64,000 nt of DNA from JACCXM01 sp046328335 (GTDB lineage: Bacteria > Chloroflexota > Chloroflexia > Thermomicrobiales > UBA6265), in the NCBI GenBank assembly GCA_046328335.1, contig JAXLWU010000017.1, positions 47,562-111,561 of the forward strand, read 5' to 3'. Of this stretch, positions 33,296 to 43,179 are shown piece by piece. Numbering within the stretch: position 1 is the stretch's first letter; the number at the start of each line of letters is the position of its first letter. The notes beneath the pieces were generated by a model. It saw only the letters and a program-made list of their open reading frames with translations. It ran no database searches and was not told the DNA's origin. Both the position numbers and the translations under genes were made by a program.

Positions 33296-36091
33296 ATGCA
33301 CCTTGGCATGGTGAACTGGCCGCGAGGAACCGTCGTCTTTCTCTTCACCGACATCGAAGGCTCCACCGTACTCTGGCAGCAGGACCGGCGGGCGACGGCG
33401 GCGGTCGTCGCGCGGCATCTTCGCCTGCTCAGGGAGGCGATCGAGGCCCACTCTGGCGTTCACTACAAGACGATCGGTGATGCGGTTCAGGCCGCATTTC
33501 ACACCGTGTCGGATGCGCTCGCCGCCGCCGTCATCGGCCAACAGGCCATCCTGTCCGAACCGTGGCCACCGGAACTTGATCCCATCCAGGTCCGTATGGC
33601 CATTCACGTCGGCAGTGCGGAACCAGTTGATGGCGACTATCTCGCGCCCGCGCTGAATCGCTTATCGCGCGTGCTCGCCTCCGGTCACGGCGGACAGATA
33701 CTGGTCACGGAAGCCGTGCGCCAGTTGGCGGGCCGGGACCTGCCTGACGGTGCTCGCTTCACCTCCCTTGGTGTGCATCGATTTCGTGATCTGGTCGAAC
33801 CGGAGGAGGTCTTTCAACTCGACGAGCCGGGCTTGCCGCACGATTTCCCCGCGCTTCGGTCCCTCGCCCTCCATCCAACCAACCTGCCAGAACCGGCCGC
33901 TCCACTCCTGGGTCGCGACGCCGATCTCGCGACGGTGCTCGCGCTCTTCCGAAATCAGACGGCGCGGCTGGTGACGCTGACCGGTCCCGGCGGCACCGGC
34001 AAGACGCGGTTGGCGATCGAGATCGCCAGGACGTTGCGCCAAGACTATCCCGATGGCGTCTTTCTGGTCGATCTGGCGCCGGTCACCGACCCGGCGCTCG
34101 TACTCCCGACGATCGCATCGGTCCTCAACATCCGGGAGCAGTCGGATCAGGCATGGTCCGAGACTCTGGCGGCGTATCTCGCGACCAGGACGATCCTCCT
34201 GCTCCTCGACAATTGCGAGCAGATTCTGGCAGTCGGTCCCGAACTGGCAGCGTTGCTCATGGCGTGCCCAATGATCGCGATCCTGGCAACCAGCCGCGAA
34301 CCGTTCCACCTTCGTCCTGAACAGGAATACCCTGTCTTGCCACTCTCCCTGCCCGATGTCGATGCGATATCGCCCGCGGAATTGTCGTCGGTGCCGGCAG
34401 TGGCGCTCTTTGTCGCCCGTGCAAGTGCTGCCGACCCGCACTTTACGCTCTCTGAAGCCAACGCGTCCGCGGTCGCCGAAATCTGCCGTCGTCTCGATGG
34501 TCTACCGCTCGCGATCGAACTCGCCGCGGCGCGGGTTCGCATCCTGCCTCCTCCTGCCCTCCTCGAGCGGCTGGAACGACGCCTTCCGATGCTGACTCGG
34601 GGTGGGCGCGATCTTCCCGCTCGCCAGCAAACGATGCGGGACGCGATCGCCTGGAGTTATGACCTCCTGGACGCCACGGATCGGCATCTCTTTGAATACG
34701 TGTCGGTCTTCCCAGACACGTTCAGCTTCGAGGCCGCCGAATTCATCATGACGGCTCAACCGGAAGCGCCGAATGATCAACTAGTGAACGCGAAAACCGG
34801 TCTCCCGCCTTCGCCGCTGGCCGAAACCGGCCTCCGTGCTACCGGGTCGTCACTCGATGTTCTCGACTGCCTAGAGTCGCTTGTCGCCAAGAGTCTGGTG
34901 GTCAGCCTGGAGGCCAGCAGCGGCGACGCGCGCTACACCATGCTCGGCACCATTCGGGAGTTTGGGCTCGAGCGACTAACCGCCGCCGGAGATGGGCTAC
35001 AGGCGCGTTCTCGGCTCGCCATGTGGGCGCTCGCGCTGGCGGAGCGCACCGCCGCGGGCCTGGCCAGGGCCCCAGACGACGTCTGGTTTGCCCATCTGGA
35101 GCGTGATCAGCCAACCCTGCGTGCCGGTCTCGCCTTTTTTGCGGAGCAGGGAGCGGCACCATCTCTTGCGCGGCTCAGCGGTGCGCTCCGCCCGTTCTGG
35201 CAAGAGCATGCCCATTACACCGAGGGCCTCCAGTGGATGAAGCAAGCCCTCGCCGAGAGTGATGATCTTCCCGACGATTTGCGGCTGCTCATCATCTGGG
35301 GGACCGGGAATCTCGCCTGGTATCAGGGTGAACTGCCGCTCTCACGCCAGATGTTCGAGCAGGCAATCGTGCTCGCGCAGAAACTCGGCGACCGGGGCGC
35401 CGAAGCGTTCATCCTTGGCAGCCTCGCCTCCCACGACAGCGAAATGGGCGACGATGAACGCGCGGAAGCGAGATTTGAAGCGAGCCGCGCGATCGCCGCC
35501 GATATTGGCGAGCCGATTCCAATCGCCTTCGCCTTGCACAACCTGGCGCACCTGAAATGGCAACAAGGGCGACGCGAGGATGCGGCGAGGTTACTCCGCG
35601 ATGCTCTCGCAGTCGCGAAGACACACAACGTGATGTCAATCATGCCGAGCGTGCTGGTCGGACTGGGCACGATCAGCACCGACCTCGGCGATGCCGCGGC
35701 CGCGCTCGACTACTTCCGCGAAAGCATCGCGCTGGGCGAGAAACGGGGAAACCTTGACGATCTCTCCAGCAGCATCGGGGGGATCGCCCGGCTTGCCGCT
35801 TCAATCCACCGGCCGGACGACGCGACGCGACTCTTCGCGGCCGCTGACGCGATCCGGGAGCGGCTGCATGTGCCGGTCATGCCGGACGAGCGCGAGGAAC
35901 GGGAGGCGATCCTCTCCGGTCCGCGCACCGCGCTCGGAGACGAGAGATTCCAGACACTCTGGAACGAAGGCCTGTCGTTGTCGAGCGAACAGGCGATCGA
36001 TCTGGCACTTGCCTTCCGACTCGATATCGCGGCCAACCAGAATGAACCTGAAATCGCAAGCCAGGGCGATACGCCCGCAAATAGCGGATAG
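33296..36091 (+). CDS. class III nucleotide cyclase / NB-ARC / TPR signalling protein
   Basis: A 931-residue protein. Residues ~10-185 form a cyclase domain: metal Asp in FLFTDIEGST, second metal Asp in YKTIGDAVQAAF, and NRLSRVLASGHGGQ for the transition-state Asn/Arg. The NB-ARC ATPase follows: Walker A GPGGTGKTR (~227), Walker B LLLLDNCEQIL, LATSREPFHLR and DGLPLAIELAAARVRIL. Winged-helix and TPR-like helical repeats run to ~900 (NLAWYQGELPLSR, HNLAHLKWQQGRREDA and similar). There is no C-terminal HTH, in contrast to its paralogue at 57899. It is probably a regulator that makes cAMP or cGMP or has a cyclase-derived sensor. ATG 33296, 22 bases after the K+ channel gene. Confidence 0.9.
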   Translation: MHLGMVNWPRGTVVFLFTDIEGSTVLWQQDRRATAAVVARHLRLLREAIEAHSGVHYKTIGDAVQAAFHTVSDALAAAVIGQQAILSEPWPPELDPIQVRMAIHVGSAEPVDGDYLAPALNRLSRVLASGHGGQILVTEAVRQLAGRDLPDGARFTSLGVHRFRDLVEPEEVFQLDEPGLPHDFPALRSLALHPTNLPEPAAPLLGRDADLATVLALFRNQTARLVTLTGPGGTGKTRLAIEIARTLRQDYPDGVFLVDLAPVTDPALVLPTIASVLNIREQSDQAWSETLAAYLATRTILLLLDNCEQILAVGPELAALLMACPMIAILATSREPFHLRPEQEYPVLPLSLPDVDAISPAELSSVPAVALFVARASAADPHFTLSEANASAVAEICRRLDGLPLAIELAAARVRILPPPALLERLERRLPMLTRGGRDLPARQQTMRDAIAWSYDLLDATDRHLFEYVSVFPDTFSFEAAEFIMTAQPEAPNDQLVNAKTGLPPSPLAETGLRATGSSLDVLDCLESLVAKSLVVSLEASSGDARYTMLGTIREFGLERLTAAGDGLQARSRLAMWALALAERTAAGLARAPDDVWFAHLERDQPTLRAGLAFFAEQGAAPSLARLSGALRPFWQEHAHYTEGLQWMKQALAESDDLPDDLRLLIIWGTGNLAWYQGELPLSRQMFEQAIVLAQKLGDRGAEAFILGSLASHDSEMGDDERAEARFEASRAIAADIGEPIPIAFALHNLAHLKWQQGRREDAARLLRDALAVAKTHNVMSIMPSVLVGLGTISTDLGDAAAALDYFRESIALGEKRGNLDDLSSSIGGIARLAASIHRPDDATRLFAAADAIRERLHVPVMPDEREEREAILSGPRTALGDERFQTLWNEGLSLSSEQAIDLALAFRLDIAANQNEPEIASQGDTPANSG

Positions 36092-36134
36092 GTTGTTGGT
36101 CGTTGGCATATGGAGCATTACTGGTCAGGGAAAC

Positions 36135-36195
36135 GGGCGCCGCAAGCGTCGCACCCTACGGAAGCCGCGTCGTAGGTGCGACGCTTGCGTCGCCC
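36135..36195. repeat. long imperfect inverted repeat
   Basis: GGGCGCCGCAAGCGTCGCACCCTACG is mirrored by CGTAGGTGCGACGCTTGCGTCGCCC across a 9-base loop, with only a one-base gap and one mismatch. No T-run follows. It is in the 298-base gap before the DAO gene and does not belong to families A or B. It could be a terminator or an RNA hairpin; nothing else is visible in the gap. Confidence 0.75.
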
Positions 36196-36389
36196 GCACA
36201 CCCAACCGCGGCGGCAATCCTCCAGATTCCAGCGCCTACCCACTAATGCCGACTGGTCTTCCTGGGCGCCATCCCAGGTGCTTCGGCAGCGGCGGCGCCC
36301 GCCCCTGCGTCCTGGTGGGAAGTGGCGGTAGTATGACGAAAGCAGGTATCAGGTTGCCGTCTCGCCGGCCTTGAATGAGGGAGAATTCC

Positions 36390-37829
36390 GTGTCACTGCT
36401 GCAACCGGTCCAACGCGCGAAGCGGCCCGCGCTCTGGCTCCAGGAGGCCCTTGTCCGCGAACCGGACATGATGCGCACGGTCCCCCTGACCGGCGCTCAT
36501 CGCACCGATATCTGTATCGTCGGCGGCGGTTACACCGGTCTCTGGACCGCGCTCCAGATCAAGCGCATGGATCCCTCGGTCGAAGTCATGCTGCTCGAAG
36601 CCCAGTTCTGCGGTTCTGGCGCCAGTGGCCGCAATGGCGGCATCGTCGGCGGCTGGTGGTCGAAACTCGAATCGCTCGTCGCCAAATACGGTGAGGGCGA
36701 AGGGTTGCGGCTGGCGCGCGCCGCCGGGGACGCCGTCGGAAACATCGGCCGGTTTTGCGACGATCACGGCATCGAGGCCGACTTTCGCCGAGCCGGGGCC
36801 TTCTGGACCGCGACGTCTCCCCCGCACGTCGGATCCTGGCAGGATGCCATTCGCGCCACCCGGGATCGCGGCATCGATGTCTACGTCGAGATGAGTGCCG
36901 AGGAAATCGCCCGCCGCACCGGTTCCGCAGTCCACCTTGGTGGAGTCTGGGAGCCCGGCGCCGCTCGGGTGCAACCCGCCTACCTGGCCCGCGGTTTGCG
37001 GCGCGTGGCGATCGAGCAGGGTGTTCGCATCTGGGAGGGCAGCCCGGTCAAAGAGATCCTGCGCGGCCGCCCGCCCGCGGTCCGCACCGCCTACGGCGCG
37101 GTTGTCGCGGACAAGGTCGTGCTCGCCACCAACGCCTGGATGGTCTCTCTCCCCGAGATACGTCGCGCGGTGCTCCCCATGAGCAGCGATATGGTCGCCA
37201 CCGCCCCGATCCCGGACCGCCTGGCCGAGATCGGCTGGACCGGTGACGAGTGCATCGGCGATGCCCACCTGATGGTGCACTACTATCGCACCACGTCGGA
37301 CGGCCGCATCGCCTTCGGCAAGGGTGGCTGCTCCCACGCCTATCTCGGCCGCATCACGCAGCGGTTCGAGGACCCCGGCTCCCGCGTCGAGCGCACCATC
37401 CGCTCCTTCCGCCGCATCTACCCGAATTTGAGCGATGTCCCGTTGACCAACACCTGGACCGGTCCCATCGACCGCAGCGAAACGAACAGCCTGTTCTTCG
37501 GGCACCTGGATCAGAACCCGGACATCATCTACGGCGTCGGGTATTCCGGAACTGGCGTGGCGCCGAGTTATGTTGGCGGGCAGATCCTCGCGTCGACCGC
37601 GCTCGATCGCCACGACGAGTGGCAGGACAGTCCGATCAACCGCGGCCCGCGCTCCCTCTACCCCTACGATCCCGTCCGCTATTTCGGTGGGAACATGGTC
37701 CGCGCCGCCGTGCTTCAGCAGGAGGCGGATCTCAATGCGAATCGCCCGTCGCAGCCGGTGGTCGAGGCGCTGTTGACATTCCTCCCCTCCGGGCTGCGCC
37801 GCGGACACGTGCAGAAGCCGCCGGTGTAG
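36390..37829 (+). CDS. FAD-dependent amine oxidoreductase (DAO family, PuuB-like)
   Basis: A 479-residue flavoprotein. The FAD motif is DICIVGGGYTGLWTALQIK (~41), and GSGASGRNGGIVGGWW is the conserved second turn. Residues RVQPAYLARGLRRVA match the family's substrate region, and GVGYSGTGVAPSYVGGQI near the C-terminus completes the FAD site. The overall plan resembles gamma-glutamylputrescine oxidase and other secondary-amine oxidases. Natural substrate unknown. I chose the GTG at 36390 because GAGGGAG lies 7 bases before it; the ATG at 36375 is also in frame. Confidence 0.87.
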   Translation: MSLLQPVQRAKRPALWLQEALVREPDMMRTVPLTGAHRTDICIVGGGYTGLWTALQIKRMDPSVEVMLLEAQFCGSGASGRNGGIVGGWWSKLESLVAKYGEGEGLRLARAAGDAVGNIGRFCDDHGIEADFRRAGAFWTATSPPHVGSWQDAIRATRDRGIDVYVEMSAEEIARRTGSAVHLGGVWEPGAARVQPAYLARGLRRVAIEQGVRIWEGSPVKEILRGRPPAVRTAYGAVVADKVVLATNAWMVSLPEIRRAVLPMSSDMVATAPIPDRLAEIGWTGDECIGDAHLMVHYYRTTSDGRIAFGKGGCSHAYLGRITQRFEDPGSRVERTIRSFRRIYPNLSDVPLTNTWTGPIDRSETNSLFFGHLDQNPDIIYGVGYSGTGVAPSYVGGQILASTALDRHDEWQDSPINRGPRSLYPYDPVRYFGGNMVRAAVLQQEADLNANRPSQPVVEALLTFLPSGLRRGHVQKPPV

Positions 37830-37920
37830 ACCTCGCGCCAGTGTGGCTCTTGTCGAGAGCGGATAACGACGGTACGCTGCCAGAGCGCAAGTTGATGGCC
37901 GTGCGCGGGAGGGGAGTGTC

Positions 37921-38184
37921 TTGGAAACGTATAACATCTACATGGACGAAGCGCCGGCGACGAGCGACGCCAACGGCGACGAAGCGTGGGAAGTCGAATT
38001 TCGGGTCGTGGCGCAAAGCATCGATGACGGCGATCCGGAGAATAACGCCGTGCTCGCTGGTCTCGATCTCGTCGATCTCATCAACCTGCGCGATGCCTTG
38101 CAGCAGGAGATCGACAACTTCGCGCTCTCCGCGCTGGAAGCGCAGGCGATGGTCGCCGAACCGGGCGAGGAGTTGATGCCCTAA
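37921..38184 (+). CDS. small acidic protein of unknown function
   Basis: An 87-residue protein with strong negative charge (Asp/Glu about a quarter of residues). It contains an AWEVEFRVVAQSIDD beta segment and a helical NLRDALQQEIDNFALSALEAQAM segment. No family is recognised. The start is probably the TTG at 37921, which has GGAGGGGAG six bases upstream; the ATG at 37942 has no comparable site. It stands alone in a 600-base interval, with a hairpin and a family A repeat downstream. Confidence 0.6.
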   Translation: METYNIYMDEAPATSDANGDEAWEVEFRVVAQSIDDGDPENNAVLAGLDLVDLINLRDALQQEIDNFALSALEAQAMVAEPGEELMP

Positions 38185-38224
38185 CGCGGCAGCGACCTGG
38201 ACTGGCATCGAACGCGGTTCCCGT

Positions 38225-38268
38225 AATCGCGCTCCCGCCTGGAAACCGCTTCCGGCGGGGGCGCGATT
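38225..38268 (+). terminator. stem-loop after the small acidic protein gene
   Basis: AATCGCGCTCCCGCC pairs with GGCGGGGGCGCGATT over 15 positions (one imperfect pair) around a 14-base loop. Only a weak T-rich run follows, so a terminator role is likely but not certain. Confidence 0.55.
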
Positions 38269-38330
38269 GTCTCAATCAGGACCTGTATGAAGTCCTATGC
38301 ATCGATCGCCGAATCCGAGGTGGCGCCGGG

Positions 38331-38373
38331 AAGCCCCTCTCCCCGCGCACGGGGAGAGGGGTTGGGGTGAGGG
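38331..38373. repeat. dispersed palindromic repeat, family A
   Basis: AAGCCCCTCTCCCCGCGC and GGGGAGAGGGGTTGGGG arms, then TGAGGG. Located between the convergent ends of the small acidic gene and polyphosphate kinase. Confidence 0.88.
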
Positions 38374-38436
38374 CGTCAGGGCTCGGGGCGAAGGTGCGCC
38401 TCACGAGCAAACCGCAGCAATCATCCGGGACTGGCA

Positions 38437-40746
38437 TCAGCTAATCGTCGGCAGGATCGCTTGCTGCGGCCCGGCGAGACGAGTCATGGTCTGCATCCAG
38501 TCCGCCGGCAGCCGGTAGCGCTCCATGAGCCAGGCATGGATGTCAAACGGCACTTCGTCCTTGGCGGGCCTGATCCGCCGGAAAGCGCCATCGGCGCCGA
38601 GTTCCCAGGCATTGGTGGTATCCCGGAAGTAGGCCGGCATCACTTCGTCCCGGATCTTGCTGGCGAGTGAGGCGTCTTCCACGGGAAAGACCACCTCCAC
38701 GCGACGATCCAGGTTGCGCTCCATCAGGTCCGCGCTCCCCAGATAGACGCGGCGCTCGCCGCCGTGATGGAACGCGTAGACGCGGCTGTGCTCCAGGAAG
38801 CGGCCGACCACGCTGATGACCCGGATGTTCTCACTCCAGCCTGGTACGCCTGGTCGAAGACAACAGGCTCCCCGCACGATCAGATCGACCTTGACTCCCG
38901 CCTGGGACGCCTTGTACAGCGCCCGGATCAGCAACCGGTCGACCAGGGCGTTGACTTTGAATTGCAGGTGGCCTCCACCATAGCGGCGATGCGTCTCGAT
39001 CTCGTCTTCGATCGCGGTCAGCAGATCGAGCCGCAATCCATCCGGTGCGACCCACAGAGAACGGTAGCCTCGCTGCTGGGCGAATCCGGTCAGGACATTG
39101 AACAACTCGGAGACATCGGCGCCGAGGTCTTCCCGCGCGGAGAAATAACCGTAGTCCTCGTAAATGCGCGCCGTCGAGGCGTTGTAATTTCCAGTGGCGA
39201 GATGCACGTACCGGCGCAGTCCGCCCGCTTCGCGCCGCACGATCAAGGTCGCCTTGCAGTGCGTCTTGAGCCCAGTGAGGCCGTAGGCGACATGCACGCC
39301 GTGGCGCTCCAGTTCTTCCGCCCAGCTGATGTTGTTCTCTTCGTCGAATCTCGCCTTCAGCTCGACGAGCACCGCGACCTGAGTGTCATCGTCCCGTGCC
39401 TCGATCAGCGCCGGGATCAGCGGCGAGTCCTTGCCCAGGCGGTACAGGGTCTGCTTGATGGCCACCACATCGGGATCCGCCGCCGCGGCGCGCAGGAAAT
39501 CGACAAAGGCGCCGAACGACTGGTACGGATGGTGAACGAGGATGTCGTGATCGCGAATCTCCGCGAACACGTCCTCTGGCCGCTGGCCGGGAACAGCGGT
39601 GAGCCCCGGCGCCGCCGCCGGCGTAAATGGCTCGAACTTGAGATCGGGCCGGTCGATTGATCCAAGCTGCATGAAGTCGTCGCAGGCGAGCGGTCCATCG
39701 ACCACGTAGAGATCGCGCCGGTCGGCATGGAGATGCTCGACCAGCCATTCTCGCAACTCGTCGGGGGTATCCTGCGTCACCATCAGGCGCACGACAGGAC
39801 CGAATGCGCGCTTCGCGATCGATTCGCGCATGGTCGACATCAGCGCGCCTTCTTCCTCGTCGCCGTCATCCTCGTCCAGTTCGATATCGGAATCACGCGT
39901 CACGTGGAAGACATGGGACGCGGTGACCCGGGCGCCGGGAAAGAGCCGCGGCAGGTTGGCGGCGACGACATCCTCCAACCAGGTGAAGACCTGCTTCTTG
40001 CCGGAAGAACCGTCCTCGGCCGCTTCGACAGGTACGAAGCGCGGCAACGTCGCTGGAATCTTGATCCGCGCGTAGCGCGACCCTTCCGGTAGTTCGAGCG
40101 CGGCGATCAGGTTAAGGCTGAGATTCGAAACGTGCGGGAAACGCCGTCCCCGATCGATCGCTTGCGGCGTCAGGATCGGAAAGATCTCCTCCTCGAATCG
40201 TCGCGTCAGCAGCGCCTGCTGTTTTCGCGTCAGCGCCGCATACGGCACGATGGCAATGCCGGCCCGGGCGAGGAGCGGCAGCAGATCATTCCGGATGAGA
40301 CCCGCCTGGCGATCGAGCGCCGCCTGCGTCATCTCGCGCACGCTCTGCAATTGCTGCGTCGGGGTGCGCCCATCGGGACCAGGCAGAGCGATGCCGGCGG
40401 CGATCTTCCGCTTGATCCCGGCCACCCGGATCATGAAGAACTCGTCGAGATTGGACGAGAAGATCGCCGCGAACTTGACCCGTTCCAGGAGTGGATTGGC
40501 TTCTTCCTCGGCCTCCGCCAGGACCCGGGAGTTGAACTCGAGCCAACTCAATTCCCGGTTGATGAAGAGTGCTGGCTCCAATGGCGGCAATTCACCCCGA
40601 TCCGCCACGATCGCCTTTGCCCCTTTTCGTTTGGGAGCATCCGCGACCCGCTCTCCCGCGACGACAAGCGTCTTGACGCGATCCGCGGCGCGACCGCTCT
40701 CTTTGCCCCGACGCCGCGACCGTTTCTCACTCACCTTGGTATCCAC
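38437..40746 (-). CDS. ppk: polyphosphate kinase 1
   Basis: About 769 residues. PPK1 reversibly polymerises ATP gamma-phosphate into polyphosphate. The N-domain opens LFINRELSWLEFNSRVL. The head domain contains HHPYQSFGAFVDFL. The catalytic region has the autophosphorylated His in VHLATGNYNASTARIYEDYG and the second conserved His in GRFLEHSRVYAFHHGGE. Arg/Lys-rich residues precede the N-domain (~1-40). The GTG at 40746 follows GAGGG by 7 bases; an ATG at 40788 would add 14 residues. No exopolyphosphatase gene is next to it. Confidence 0.93.
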   Translation of the reverse strand: MDTKVSEKRSRRRGKESGRAADRVKTLVVAGERVADAPKRKGAKAIVADRGELPPLEPALFINRELSWLEFNSRVLAEAEEEANPLLERVKFAAIFSSNLDEFFMIRVAGIKRKIAAGIALPGPDGRTPTQQLQSVREMTQAALDRQAGLIRNDLLPLLARAGIAIVPYAALTRKQQALLTRRFEEEIFPILTPQAIDRGRRFPHVSNLSLNLIAALELPEGSRYARIKIPATLPRFVPVEAAEDGSSGKKQVFTWLEDVVAANLPRLFPGARVTASHVFHVTRDSDIELDEDDGDEEEGALMSTMRESIAKRAFGPVVRLMVTQDTPDELREWLVEHLHADRRDLYVVDGPLACDDFMQLGSIDRPDLKFEPFTPAAAPGLTAVPGQRPEDVFAEIRDHDILVHHPYQSFGAFVDFLRAAAADPDVVAIKQTLYRLGKDSPLIPALIEARDDDTQVAVLVELKARFDEENNISWAEELERHGVHVAYGLTGLKTHCKATLIVRREAGGLRRYVHLATGNYNASTARIYEDYGYFSAREDLGADVSELFNVLTGFAQQRGYRSLWVAPDGLRLDLLTAIEDEIETHRRYGGGHLQFKVNALVDRLLIRALYKASQAGVKVDLIVRGACCLRPGVPGWSENIRVISVVGRFLEHSRVYAFHHGGERRVYLGSADLMERNLDRRVEVVFPVEDASLASKIRDEVMPAYFRDTTNAWELGADGAFRRIRPAKDEVPFDIHAWLMERYRLPADWMQTMTRLAGPQQAILPTIS

Positions 40747-40900
40747 GTTCGCACCCTCGTCTGTGCAGGCGACGGGAGGCGCTGCCATGCACCGCCCGCT
40801 GGACGCGGATTACGCGCCCTCCGGCCCGCTGACACTCGGCTAGACTCCTCCTCGCAGTGTAACGCGCCAACCGGCGATGAAAAGGCGATGGAGTAGATCG

Positions 40901-42376
40901 ATGACGATGACCAACACGACGAACGGTGCGACGACGACCCTCGACGCTCGCTCCGTCGAAGATGCGGTGCGCGATCACGCCTGGATGCATTTCACCCAGA
41001 TGCGCGATTACCAGCAGCGCGAGCGGCGACCACTGATGCTGGTCCGTGGTGAAGGGTCCACCGTCTGGGACATCGACGGCAATGCCTATCTCGATCTCCT
41101 CGCCGGCATTTACTCGGTCAACGCCGGCTACGGCCGCAAACGCATCGCCGAGGCGATGGCCGCGCAGGCGGCGCAGATGCCGTTCGTCAATCCCTTCGGC
41201 TATGTCAGCGTTCCTACCGCCGTCCTCGCGGACCGGCTCGCCATGCTGGCGCCGCTGGGCGGTGAGGCCCGCGTCTTCTTCACCTCCGGGGGGTCAGAAT
41301 CGGTCGAATCGGCCTTGAAGCTCGCCAAGCAGTATCAGACCATGCTCGGCTTTCCTCACCGCTACAAGACCATCTCGCGCCGGGTCGCTTATCACGGCAC
41401 CACGCTGGGCGCGCTTTCCGTCAATGGCCTGACCGATGCCCGCGCGCCGTTCGGCCCACTGGTTCCCGGCGCTCGTCACGCGCCGATGTCGCACCGCTTC
41501 CGTTGTCCCTATTGCCAGCATGCGCCGGCCTGCAACCTGATGTGCTACGACGAAATCGAGCGGCTCGTCGAATTCGAAGGACCCGATCAGGTCGCCGCGA
41601 TCATCACCGAGCCGGTGCAGAACGCCGGAGGGTGCATTCCTCCCGGATCGCCCGAATACTTCCAGAAGATCCGCAAACTGTGCGACGAAACGGGCATCCT
41701 GATGATCATGGATGAGGTGATCTGCGGGTTTGGCCGCCTCGGCACCCTCTTTGCCTCCGAGTTCTACAACGTCGTGCCGGATCTGATCACCACCGCCAAA
41801 GGCATCACCTCGTCCTATGCCCCGCTCGGCGCGGTGTTGGTCCGCAAGCAGATTGCGGATGCCTTCAGCGAGCCCCCGCCGCCGGACGTCACCGCTCCCG
41901 TCGCGGCCGCCCGTAATTCCGGCTTCCTGCACGGGCTGACCTTTGGCGGTCATCCTGTTGCCTGCGCCGCCGCCAACGCCAATCTCGACATCATGCTCGA
42001 AGAAGACCTGCCAGGACAGGCGCGCGAAACCGGAGCCTATCTACGCCAATCGCTCGAAGCCGCCCTCGGCAATCACCCCAATGTCGGCGACATCCGCGGC
42101 GCCGGTCTCTTCCTCGGGGTGGAACTGGTGGCCGACAGGGCGACCAAGGAAACCTTCCGCGACAACGCCCTCCTTGTCTGGCTCACCGACCAGATGCGGG
42201 AGCGCGGGCTGATTTTGCGCAACGACAGCCGCAACGACCCGACGACCCAATTGTGTCCGCCCTTGGTGATCACCCGCGAGGAGTGCGACCGCACGGTCGG
42301 CATTCTCGAAGAAACGATCACCGAACTCGGGCGCCGGCTCGGCACCGTCGGCACGCTCGCCGCCGCACGCGTCTGA
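40901..42376 (+). CDS. class III aminotransferase
   Basis: A 491-residue PLP enzyme. Conserved points: the phosphate site TSGGSESVESALKLAKQY (~131), YHGTTLGALS, the Asp of LMIMDEVICGFGRLG (~275), and the Lys of TTAKGITSSYAPLGAV (~305). A CPYCQHAPACNLMC cluster at ~205-218 is a Cys-rich loop seen in some omega-amino acid:pyruvate aminotransferases. It removes an amino group from an amine or amino acid, which one being unknown. The ATG at 40901 lies 8 bases after GGAG. It is 19 bases before the YccF-like gene. Confidence 0.88.
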   Translation: MTMTNTTNGATTTLDARSVEDAVRDHAWMHFTQMRDYQQRERRPLMLVRGEGSTVWDIDGNAYLDLLAGIYSVNAGYGRKRIAEAMAAQAAQMPFVNPFGYVSVPTAVLADRLAMLAPLGGEARVFFTSGGSESVESALKLAKQYQTMLGFPHRYKTISRRVAYHGTTLGALSVNGLTDARAPFGPLVPGARHAPMSHRFRCPYCQHAPACNLMCYDEIERLVEFEGPDQVAAIITEPVQNAGGCIPPGSPEYFQKIRKLCDETGILMIMDEVICGFGRLGTLFASEFYNVVPDLITTAKGITSSYAPLGAVLVRKQIADAFSEPPPPDVTAPVAAARNSGFLHGLTFGGHPVACAAANANLDIMLEEDLPGQARETGAYLRQSLEAALGNHPNVGDIRGAGLFLGVELVADRATKETFRDNALLVWLTDQMRERGLILRNDSRNDPTTQLCPPLVITREECDRTVGILEETITELGRRLGTVGTLAAARV

Positions 42377-42395
42377 GCGAGCGAGGAGTTCAACG

Positions 42396-42818
42396 ATGAG
42401 TGACTTTTCCACCGCGCCGCGGGTCGTCGACGTCAAACCGCCGAACATCCTGCTGCGCATCATCTGGTTCGTGCTGATCGGCTGGTGGCTGACCGGCGTG
42501 CTCTCCGCCGCGGCCTGGGCGCTCAACGCCACGATCATTGGCTTGCCGCTCGGCTTGTGGATCATCAACCGCCTGCCGCTGGTCGCGACATTGCGCCCTG
42601 TCGAGTCGTTCTATGTGATCGAAGATGGCCAGGTGGTCAGTGGCGTCACGCAGCGGCCATTTCTGCTGCGGGCGCTCTACTTCCTGCTCATCGGCTGGTG
42701 GTTCTCCGGATTGTGGATGGCCGCCGCGTACATCTTCCTCGTGACCATCATCGGCATGCCGATCGCCTTCTGGATGTATGGCCGCATCGGTGCGGTAACC
42801 ACCCTGTTCCGCTCCTGA
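42396..42818 (+). CDS. YccF-like membrane protein with two repeated halves
   Basis: A 140-residue protein of four hydrophobic helices in two homologous halves. The first half has ILLRIIWFVLIGWWLTGVLSAAAW and TIIGLPLGLWIINRLP; the second has LLRALYFLLIGWWFSGLWMAAAY and TIIGMPIAFWMYGRIG. These match the YccF double-domain plan, whose function is not established. The start at 42396 has GAGGAG about 9 bases upstream. Likely co-transcribed with the aminotransferase. Confidence 0.85.
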   Translation: MSDFSTAPRVVDVKPPNILLRIIWFVLIGWWLTGVLSAAAWALNATIIGLPLGLWIINRLPLVATLRPVESFYVIEDGQVVSGVTQRPFLLRALYFLLIGWWFSGLWMAAAYIFLVTIIGMPIAFWMYGRIGAVTTLFRS

Positions 42819-42937
42819 CAAGGCGAGAATTCGTATTGGAGGGTCTGAACGGCTCCATCCTGTCGGAACCTCCCAAGGGGAGGGACAGTCGCGTCCCGGT
42901 TTTCCCCCTCGCCCGCTACGCCAGCGAGGACGCCAAA

Positions 42938-43067
42938 GCCCTTCTCCCCGCACACGCTGACAGGAGGAGGTATTGGTAACGAAGAGACGATCCGGGGTTT
43001 CCGCGCCCAATACAATGAGCCCAAAGCCCCTTTCCCATCGCAATGGGAGAGGGGTTGGGGTGAGGGT
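42938..43067. repeat. composite family A element (long form)
   Basis: A degenerate CCAAAGCCCTTCTCCCCG arm starts the element, an intervening ~80-base stretch (GACAGGAGGAGGTATTGG, then TCCGGGGTTTCCGCGCC) follows, and a complete element with ATGGGAGAGGGGTTGGGG ends it. The locus at 49155-49293 has the same order and much the same sequence, so this is a longer mobile-type unit. Confidence 0.75.
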
Positions 43068-43083
43068 TCACGCGGCCAGAACG

Positions 43084-43129
43084 CCAAAGCCCCTCTCCCA
43101 TTGCGATGGGAAAGGGGTTGGGGTGAGGG
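43084..43129. repeat. dispersed palindromic repeat, family A
   Basis: CCAAAGCCCCTCTCCCATTG and the arm ATGGGAAAGGGGTTGGGG, then TGAGGGG. It is the second copy in the YccF-FtsH convergent gap. Confidence 0.88.
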
Positions 43130-43179
43130 GCGCTCCAGAGACAGAGTTGAGCGCCTCTTGTTGCGGTGAAGCCTCACCA

